NCBI GenBank assembly: GCA_016748015.1
Contig: JAAOMT010000351.1
Location: 1-24,057 of the forward strand
DNA length: 24,057 nucleotides
DNA from: Geosiphon pyriformis
Lineage: Eukaryota; Glomeromycota; Glomeromycetes; Archaeosporales; Geosiphonaceae
Direction of reading: 5' to 3'
Position 1 is the first letter of the stretch. Every line of letters starts with the position of its first letter. A program made the translations under genes and the position numbers. Positions 17,810 to 24,057 of the stretch are shown here, piece by piece. The notes under the pieces are model-generated. The model made no database searches, had not been told where the DNA came from, and saw nothing but the letters and a program-made list of their open reading frames with translations.

Positions 17810-18200
17810 AAAGCCTATCCAACTGACACCGGATTCGATCTATGTTATCTGGAAGACCAATCTACAACATTACCATCCAAGAGCATCACCAAAATCAACC
17901 TAAAAATAGTGGTTAAAATTCTGCCAGGAATAATAATTCAAATAGTGTCGCAATCAAGTCTCACAAAAAAAGGAATAAGCATTTAAGGAGAAGTAATTGA
18001 CTCCAAATACACTGGAAATTTGATGGTTTTGCTATAGAACAATTCATAAAAGCCTTATACTATTGAATCTAAGGAAAAGATTGCACAAGCAATTTTCTTA
18101 CTATTGGTAAAAATTGGGAAATTCATGCCAGTGGAAAATTGTGAAGAATTATCACAAACAATAAGAGGAACTTTTGATTTGAATTAACAAGAAAAAAAAT
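17810..18200 (+). pseudogene. dUTPase domain, element C
   Basis: Trimeric dUTPase motifs appear in order: motif 1 T-G-F-D-L (17828-17842), motif 2 S-S-L-T-K-K-G (about 17957), motif 3 E-V-I-D-S-K-Y-T-G-N with the Asp and Tyr that contact the nucleotide (about 17987), and motif 4 K-I-A-Q-A-I-F-L-L (about 18078). The glycine-rich motif 5 is not clear. Stops lie just before motif 3 and at three sites after it. The frame differs from both the cysteine-rich region upstream and the RT downstream, so two frameshifts flank it here. It would hydrolyse dUTP during cDNA synthesis. Confidence 0.78.
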
Positions 18201-18726
18201 TGAAGTGAATTTCACTGAAACAATAGAGGAAAAAGATGAAGTAATTAAAACTAAGCAGTCCATCATGCTCCTACCATATGGAAAATCAGAAATAAAAATA
18301 AAAAAAACAATTAAAGAAAAAAACCTAATATTTGAGTTCTACCCAAAAACTTGCCAACAGTTTTTCATAGGACTTACTAACCTTTTTATTTCAGCTGATA
18401 AAGCTCAATAGATAAAAATTTCTATTGCAAACACCACAGAAAAACTTGTTTATATTTTGGAAGATACTATCATTGGATACCTTGGAACAGAGCTAGAAAA
18501 TGCATCAACACCACAAGAAATTCTAAATTTCCCAGAAATCACCCTTTACTGTAAACTCACTTCAATAAATTGGCAACAACTATTGGAATGCTATCAATTT
18601 ACACCAGAAAAATTGGCCAAATTAAACATTAAAACAATGGATCCTGATCAACAGCAACAATTAAAAGCATTAATTTTAAAATACTTTAATATATTTTTAT
18701 GAAATGGCAAATTTGGAAGAACCAAT
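18201..18726 (+). pseudogene. Linker between dUTPase and RT, element C
   Basis: Two open stretches (18205-18411 and 18457-18702) in the frame of RT, separated by one TAG, encode a probably strand-rich segment with I-A-N-T-T-E-K-L-V-Y-I-L-E-D-T-I-I-G-Y-L-G and a final helix M-D-P-D-Q-Q-Q-Q-L-K-A-L. It aligns with B over its length. It is an expected part of Pol in related elements, without a known catalytic role. Confidence 0.65.
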
Positions 18727-19560
18727 TTGGTTCAACACCAAATTTCCACTGGAGATACCAGATCTGAAAAACAACAGGCTTACTGTGTCCCACCAATAGA
18801 GCATAATTTTATTAGAAAAGAAGTCCAAAGCATGTTAGAAAAAAGAATAATCCAACCATCAATGAGCCCATGGTCCTTATCAGTTGTTTTAGTAAGGAAA
18901 AAAAACAGAAAAATTAGATTTTGCATTGACTATCACAAACTAAACAGCAAAACAACCAAAGACTCATACCCAATACCATTAATCAACAAAATCTTCAACA
19001 TTTTTGGAGGAGCAAAATGGTTTTTTATATTAGACTTGACCAGTGGGTACTGGCAAGTGGAAATGGATTCAAAGAACAGGCATAAAACAGCATTCAAAAC
19101 ACAAAATAGCAATTATGAGTTCAATGTAATGCCATTTGGATTGACAAATACTCCTGCAACATTCCAAAGACTAATAGACATAATTTACTCTGGAATTCTG
19201 TGGCAATTCATTGTTGTTTACTTGGACAATACAAATGTTTTTTCACCAAAATTCATGGATTATCTCCAATATTTACAACAAGTTTTTGAGAGATTGAGAC
19301 ATGCTGGACTTAAACTTAATCTAAAAAAATGTTTCTTTGGAAAAAATAAGCTAGCATTTTTAGGACACGTAGTTGGAAAAGATGGAATAAAACCAGATTC
19401 ATCAAAAATAGACAAAGTAAAGAATTTTTCAGTACCTTGAAACATTTCAGAAGTTAGAAGCTTTTTAGGACTTGCATCTTACTACCACTGCTTTGTAGAA
19501 AACTTTTCAAACATCGCCAAACCTCTTAATTACCTACTATCCAAAAATGTGAAATTTGAA
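18727..19560 (+). pseudogene. Reverse transcriptase, element C (active-site mutant)
   Basis: A 237-codon open stretch to 19440 carries nearly the whole RT: V-Q-H-Q-I, V-L-V-R-K-K-N-R-K-I-R-F-C-I-D-Y, F-I-L-D-L-T-S-G-Y-W-Q-V-E with the first catalytic Asp, N-V-M-P-F-G-L-T-N-T-P-A-T-F-Q, the catalytic box at 19219-19230, and F-L-G-H-V-V. The box reads Y-L-D-N instead of Y-L-D-D, a GAT-to-AAT change that removes a metal-binding Asp, so this RT is inactive despite being open. After a TGA at 19438-19440 the same frame continues with R-S-F-L-G-L-A-S-Y-Y, the usual RT thumb and connection motif. This is the longest and best preserved coding piece in the window. Confidence 0.92.
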
Positions 19561-20025
19561 TAGACTAAAGCACAACAAAAAGCTTTTGAGTATCTTAGAC
19601 AAAAGCTCATTGAATCACCAATAATAATCTATCCGAATTTCAACAAGAAATTTATTTTGGCCACAGATGCCTTTGGAACTGGACTTGAAGCCATTCTGTC
19701 ACAAAAAGATGATAATGGAAGAAAATGTGTAATTGCTTATGCCAGTAGAAGTCTCAATATGGCAGAGCAAAACTACATAACACATGAACTAAAATGCTTA
19801 GCAGTAGTTTGGAGTTGTGTTCACTTTGACACATATTTATGATACAAACCCTTTGATATTACCACAGATCATAGAGGTCTGGTTTGGTTAAATAACAAGA
19901 AAGTGCTAAAAGAAAAATACACTAGATGATCACAAATATTAGCACCATATGATTATATTATCAAATACAAAGAAGGTACCAAAAATGCTAATGCTGACTA
20001 TTTGTTAAGAATGAAACACACATAA
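19561..20025 (+). pseudogene. RNase H domain, element C
   Basis: In the same frame as RT: A-T-D-A-F-G-T-G-L at about 19657 (first Asp), T-H-E-L-K-C-L-A-V (Glu) and T-T-D-H-R-G-L (Asp), so the acidic triad is intact. The stretch 19657-19842 is open; a TGA (probably a former Arg codon) and later a TGA (former Trp) break the rest, and a TAA ends it at 20025. It ends with A-D-Y-L-L-R-M, the usual C-terminus before integrase. Confidence 0.85.
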
Positions 20026-21435
20026 AAATTACCAATCTACTTGTCATAACAACAATAAACAACCATCTTTACAAAAACCTTAACCAATACTTGGAAACAC
20101 TACAAATAGACTAAAAAATGCTAGTAAAAGAGCTAATTAAGCTCCAAAAATTAGCAAAACACGATTTCATTCAAAATCACATACTTTATTACTGGAATTG
20201 ACAAAATTCAGATAATCTATTAAGAGTTATAACCATGAATGAAAAAAAAACTATCTTATTTAACATGCACTCAGATATTTATTCAGGCCACTTTAGAAAA
20301 ACAACAATTATCTAATGTGCAACTAGCCATTACTATTGACCAAAAATGAGTTCAGACATAATCCAATACATAAAAAATTGTGACTTATGCCAATGAAAAG
20401 AAGGAGCAAAAACAACAGAATTATTAAGACCAATAAAAGTTAGACAGCCATTTAACAGAATTAGAATTGATTTAGTTGGACCCTTACCAATAACAACAAG
20501 AAACAACTATTATATTGCAGTAGCTGTGGACTATCTTACCAAATGGCCAGAAGCTAGAGCTATTAAAACAGCTGATGCTATTTTCATAGCTCAATTCGTA
20601 CATAAAGACTTAATTTGCCAACATGGATGTCCACAAGAATTGCTATCAGATCAAGGCACACACTTCATAAACAGCACTTTAAAAAACTTGACTAAAAATT
20701 TGGAATCAAGCGACCACTGTTATTACCATACCACTCACAAACAAATAGATTAGTTGAAAGATTTAATCACACATTATGCAAATCACTGGCAAAAATTAGT
20801 AATAAACATGAAAAGAATGGAATTTGTTCATACCAGCAGTACTACTAGCATATAGAACAGTAAAACAAGATACTACACAATTCACACCATTTGAACTAGT
20901 TTATTGAAGAAAAGCCACATTACCAATTGAACTTACTATTTCAATTTATCCAAGTGACACTATTACTAAAACAATATTTCAGAAAACACTACTTAGAAGA
21001 ACATACAAATTAATAGAAATTTTAAAAAACAAAAGAAGAAAAGCAGCACAAAATATTGAACAATCACAAGAACAACAAAAAATGAGACATGATAACTAGT
21101 TACCAGATAATATAATTAGCTACAAAATTGGAGATAAAGTATTGTTGCATTGTACAAAAATGGAAAAACAATAGAGTGAAAAATTTGATCACAAGTGGGA
21201 TGGACCATTTTATATTCATGAAATACTTGGAAATGGAGCATACAAGCTAAAACTAGATGATAAAATATTAAGAAAAGCAGCACATGGTAACTAGCTGAAA
21301 TTCTATTACAGTAAATCAGTAATAACAACAAAAACACCCAAAATTAGAACAGAATTACCTTTAATTTTACCAGAACAAATTCCACAAGATTTAGAACCAA
21401 TAGTTTTAATTGAACATTATTCAAAAAGATAATTA
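20026..21435 (+). pseudogene. Integrase, element C (frameshifted)
   Basis: An H-H-C-C zinc domain is intact (M-H-S-D-I-Y-S-G-H-F, then N-C-D-L-C-Q). The catalytic core keeps all three acidic residues: Asp in R-I-D-L-V-G-P-L-P, Asp in L-S-D-Q-G-T-H-F, Glu in Q-T-N-R-L-V-E-R-F. The last of these is in a different frame after a shift near 20690-20700, and another shift lies near 20815. The C-terminal domain has K-I-G-D-K-V-L-L and the motif K-W-D-G-P-F-Y-I (around 21197), a G-P-F/Y motif known in gypsy-type and retroviral integrases. Start of the segment is in another frame from RNase H. Confidence 0.87.
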
Positions 21436-22181
21436 ATCTTAGATCATAGCAAAAATGATTTAACAACTATAAAAACACATGCAAAAGATTCCAAAATACC
21501 AGTCAAAATTAAAATAATGATACTTATTCCAAAAAACATTAACAATATAACTCAACAATTAGTTGAAAGCTTACAACAATTAAAATCCGATCTGGAAATC
21601 ACAGTTAATAGCTCCAAAATAACATACATAAAAAGAACAATAGAAAATCCAAAAACAAGAAAAGAACATAATTTTGAACCATATAATATTACCAAACATA
21701 ACAACAAATTTATTAGCAAAGTTATTGAAAAATTAGAGATAGCATGGCAATATATTAATAATAAAAGAAATAGAAATAAATAAATTAACACCAGACACAT
21801 TTAGCAACTTGAAAATGAAATTTCCAATTAAATACTATTATTATCAACTAGGAAAGCATTTGAACATACAAATATTATACTCAAAAAACTCAACTAAAGT
21901 GTTTGACAAAACAACTATCTAACTATTAGAACCTTTTATTGAAAAAACCAACACTACATTCTATTTAAAAACAGTTTACAGAATTTTCAAAGCATTTGAA
22001 AACTGTCACAAACTATTGTTGGACCCAACTATGAACATAATAACAACCAACAGTATTGGACGACTTACTAACTTGCAATTTCAAGAATTACAACAACAAA
22101 TTAATAACACAGTATTGAACTACTATAGTAACTTAGAATTTAATGAAAAAATTAACTTCAATTTTGATGGAGCTCAATCTT
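21436..22181 (+). pseudogene. Post-integrase domain of unknown function, element C
   Basis: An open 88-codon stretch (21517-21783) is helical and basic (Q-Q-L-V-E-S-L-Q-Q-L-K-S-D-L and later K-V-I-E-K-L-E). In another frame from 21785 a second stretch runs almost unbroken to a TGA just before the polypurine tract: L-T-P-D-T-F, Y-Y-Q-L-G-K-H-L-N-I-Q-I-L-Y, L-E-P-F-I-E-K-T-N-T-T-F-Y-L-K-T, I-I-T-T-N-S-I-G-R-L-T-N, then a long helix. It aligns with 11965-12350 of B in order and length. No known post-integrase module (chromodomain, envelope) fits; I leave it unnamed. Confidence 0.65.
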
Positions 22182-22199
22182 GAAAGGAGGAGATAATAT
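22182..22199 (+). promoter_or_regulatory. Polypurine tract of element C
   Basis: GAAAGGAGGAGATAATAT directly precedes the 3' LTR; the plus-strand primer site. It looks like a bacterial ribosome binding site but its position at the LTR edge explains it. Confidence 0.85.
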
Positions 22200-22201
22200 T
22201 A

Positions 22202-22477
22202 TGATTTAAGAATTTAGCAAAAGAATCATAAAAATAATATAAACTATTCAATCATAATATAGTGCAGTAATAATCTTAGAAAAGTAATGATTAATATAGT
22301 AGCAAACACCATTTCACAATAGTAGCAAGCACCAGTTCACAATAGCAGCCAACACCAACTGATGATAGCAGCAAATACCAGGTTGAAACATCAAAAAGAA
22401 AGTATTATAATGTGTTTTTTTGTAGAACTACAAACATATATATATACAGTAGCTTTAATATTGAGAAAAGACAATCA
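22202..22477 (+). repeat. 3' LTR of element C
   Basis: 276 bases with TG...CA ends, colinear with the 5' LTR without gaps. It has the same four 23-base units (22298-22389) and TATA-like stretch (22439-22446). Differences from the 5' LTR are all transitions. Confidence 0.93.
22298..22389 (+). repeat. Four tandem 23-bp units in the 3' LTR of element C
   Basis: Units start at 22298, 22321, 22344 and 22367. The first two are near-identical; the third and fourth are more diverged. Same array as in the 5' LTR. Confidence 0.8.
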
Positions 22478-23120
22478 AGATAAAACTAAACTGAATTCTA
22501 TAACTAATTATAAATTAAAGCACAGCTAAGACTAAATAAAAAAACTGCTTGTTTAAGATTGTTTTTTTTAAAACCAAATTGACAAAGAACTTAATATTCA
22601 AATAAGCCTTTGCCATACTTGGTTTGGACAGACCCTTAAAAGACAGAAAAATACCAAAGTATCTATGAGACTCTTCCTTCTGGACAACCAAAATCAGCAA
22701 ACTACTAATTAACAATAAAACATCTTTGATTTGTTAGTTAATAAAAATGGTAATTGTCTTTTCATTATTGATCAAGATATCATTAATCTTAAAAAAACTA
22801 TTAGCAATGTCCAAAATATACTGAGTGGCTGCTTGGTTGTTTTTAATCCAAATTGTGTTATTAATAAAAGTGCCAACCACAAGAAAAGAAGTCATTCCAT
22901 TCTGACTCTCTAACCTGTTAATCTTAGCAATAAACTTAGTATTAATATAATAATTACATAAAATTTTCTGTCATTTAACTTTACACAACAAAGAGTCATA
23001 AAATATTCTCTAAAGCAAAAAAGAAAAAACCTTACTTTGATCCAGACCATTATACACTTAGTACTCACTTGTTAAACCAAAATTAGTCATAACTTAATTG
23101 ATTCTATTATCAATTCTTTT
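22478..23120 (-). pseudogene. LINE (non-LTR) reverse transcriptase fragment 2
   Basis: On the minus strand from about 23115, it reads V-M-T-N-F-G-L-T, N-G-L-D-Q, R-I-F-Y-D-S-L-L-C-K-V-K, then G-M-T-S-F-L-V-V-G-T-F-I-N-N-T-I-W (22857-22868 holds F-I-N-N), Q-A-A-T-Q-Y-I-L-D-I-A, H-R-Y-F-G-I-F-L-S, K-G-L-S-K-P-S-M-A-K-A, and I-S-Y-R-I-Q-F-S-F at the LTR edge. The catalytic double Asp has become N-N. The part from V-M-T to K-V-K overlaps fragment 1 (12770-13586) in protein coordinates, so this is a second copy of the same LINE family. The 3' side is cut by the LTR of element C. Confidence 0.85.
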
Positions 23121-23860
23121 TAATTATAGTATTATTAATAATAATTATTAAGTTTAAGACAAAAAAATTATTGTCTTGTAAAGTATTAATAAAAATATAA
23201 TAAAAACAGAATTTTTTTTTTAAAAACTGTTTTTTTACTTTTTTAAAAATAGTTTTATTTGAAAATTTTTTTAAATTAAAAATATTATTAATATTATTGT
23301 TTTATTGCTTAAAAATTATAAAATCTATAATAAAAATAAAAATAACTAATTAAAAATTTTGTAAAATATAAAGTTATTAAAACTTAAATATATAATATTT
23401 AAAATAAAAATTAAATTAGTATTTAAATAAAAAGTTGTTAAATACATAAATAAAATAAAAACAAATAGTTTTTTTAATTTATATAGTTTAATATAAGTTT
23501 AAATTACTGGTTACATATTTTAAGTTTTAATTAAATTATATTTAATTAATACATAAAAATAACATTATTAAATTTGTTTTATTTACAAATTAAAATACAT
23601 AAACTTTTATTTAATAAGTTTTAAAGTTAAATATAATATATAAAATAATAATAAAAATATATTTTAATACTAGCTTGATTTTTTTCAATTTTAATAGTAT
23701 TAATTCTAATTTTTAAAACTTACAATTATTTTTATTTTAAAATAATAAAACGAATTTTATTCAACGTTAATAAACATATTAATGAAATATTGCACAATAC
23801 AATAATTATTAAATAACAATTATATGATGTAGGCATACTGCAGGGGTTAAAAACTCTGAT
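23121..23860. other. AT-rich non-coding sequence
   Basis: Almost only A and T with short homopolymers; no reading frame, LTR or repeat unit of note was found. It separates the retrotransposon cluster from the host gene start and resembles 1-320 in composition. Confidence 0.6.
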
Positions 23861-23987
23861 TATAATTTAACAATAACGGGGTTTGTTAAATTTATACTGA
23901 TAAATCAAAGATCTGAAACGTCATTGACACGAACCAAACATATATTAGGCCATATCTTCCCAAACCTTAACAAACACGCAAAACACC
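23861..23987 (+). promoter_or_regulatory. Probable promoter and 5' untranslated region of the host gene
   Basis: Base composition becomes clearly richer in G and C than the preceding 700 bases. It contains an ACGTCA (23918-23923) that matches half of a CRE-type site, a pyrimidine-rich CATATCTTCCC stretch and a C and A-rich leader just before the ATG. No clear TATA box at a fixed distance. Confidence 0.4.
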
Positions 23988-24057
23988 ATGGCTAGTGTGG
24001 ACAAAATCGAACGTGAATTAGAATACGCTAAGACCCAGTATGATAAATGCGAGGAGA
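23988..24057 (+). CDS. 5' end of a probable host protein-coding gene, cut by window end
   Basis: The ATG at 23988 has a good eukaryotic context (ACACCATGG). The 23 codons visible give an N-terminus of alternating charged and hydrophobic residues (starting M-A-S-V-D-K-I-E-R-E-L-E), which fits an amphipathic helix or coiled coil. Codons are balanced at third positions, unlike the retrotransposon debris, and no stop occurs. I do not recognise the protein from so short a piece. Confidence 0.6.
   Translation, partial: MASVDKIERELEYAKTQYDKCEE

Larger units (their letters stand above)
13587..22477 (+). mobile_element. Element C: full-length degraded Ty3/gypsy-type retrotransposon, 8,891 bp
   Basis: Two 276-bp LTRs with TG...CA ends bound a complete set of domains: Gag, protease, cysteine-rich region, dUTPase, RT, RNase H, integrase and post-integrase domain, followed by a polypurine tract. 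Several frameshifts and many stops break the coding region. The five bases flanking each end (TGTTA on the left, AGATA on the right) do not match, so no target-site duplication is visible, and the flanks are two different LINE copies. Confidence 0.92.

Noticed and set aside
21552-21800. Minus-strand 82-codon hydrophobic open stretch resembling a membrane protein
   Set aside because: Antisense of the Lys and Asn-rich post-integrase segment of element C; AT-rich antisense frames often look hydrophobic.
22182-22195. AGGAGG resembling a bacterial ribosome binding site
   Set aside because: It is the polypurine tract directly before the 3' LTR; everything else in the window is eukaryotic.
22298-22389. 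Repeat array with regular 23-base spacing, considered as a CRISPR-like array
   Set aside because: Units are contiguous without spacers, occur in both LTRs and lie in U3 of a retrotransposon.

Overview
This window is eukaryotic and almost entirely made of decayed retrotransposons. The likely source is an AT-rich fungal genome. The style of the LINE reverse transcriptase and of the Ty3/gypsy-like elements recalls arbuscular mycorrhizal fungi (Glomeromycotina, such as Gigaspora or Rhizophagus). That assignment is inference from remembered family resemblance, not a search result. No tRNA, rRNA, CRISPR array or intact host gene was found. The only probable host coding sequence is the 5' end of a gene starting at 23988 and cut by the window end.

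Layout. 1-320 is very AT-rich sequence. About 330-4430 (minus) is element A, the 5' half of a Ty3/gypsy-type element: leader or LTR with a TATA box, Gag, aspartic protease and a cysteine-rich region, ending before reverse transcriptase. About 4450-12770 (plus) is element B, nearly full length but without a 5' LTR: Gag, protease, cysteine-rich region, dUTPase, RT, RNase H, integrase, a post-integrase domain, polypurine tract and 3' LTR. About 12770-13586 (minus) is a LINE RT fragment. 13587-22477 (plus) is element C, complete end to end with two 276-bp LTRs and the same domain order as B. 22478-23120 (minus) is a second LINE RT fragment that overlaps the first in protein coordinates, so it is another copy. 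23121-23860 is AT-rich, and 23861-24057 is the promoter region and start of the host gene.

How the parts work together. In life these elements would make one Gag-Pol polyprotein. Gag (N-terminal helical domain, capsid-like core, CCHC zinc knuckle) packages the RNA, protease cuts the polyprotein, RT and RNase H make cDNA, dUTPase would keep uracil out of it, and integrase inserts it. In A and B, Gag, protease and the cysteine-rich region lie in one continuous frame broken only by stop codons. All three elements are dead. Stops and lost catalytic residues look mostly like C-to-T or G-to-A transitions, and the 17 differences I count between the two LTRs of C are all transitions, which resembles repeat-induced mutation or deamination of methylated cytosine.

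The most interesting signals are: a cysteine-rich module between protease and dUTPase whose spacing C-X2-C-X3-C-X4-C-X2-C is identical in three divergent elements; an in-line dUTPase upstream of RT; and a conserved domain of unknown function after integrase in both B and C.
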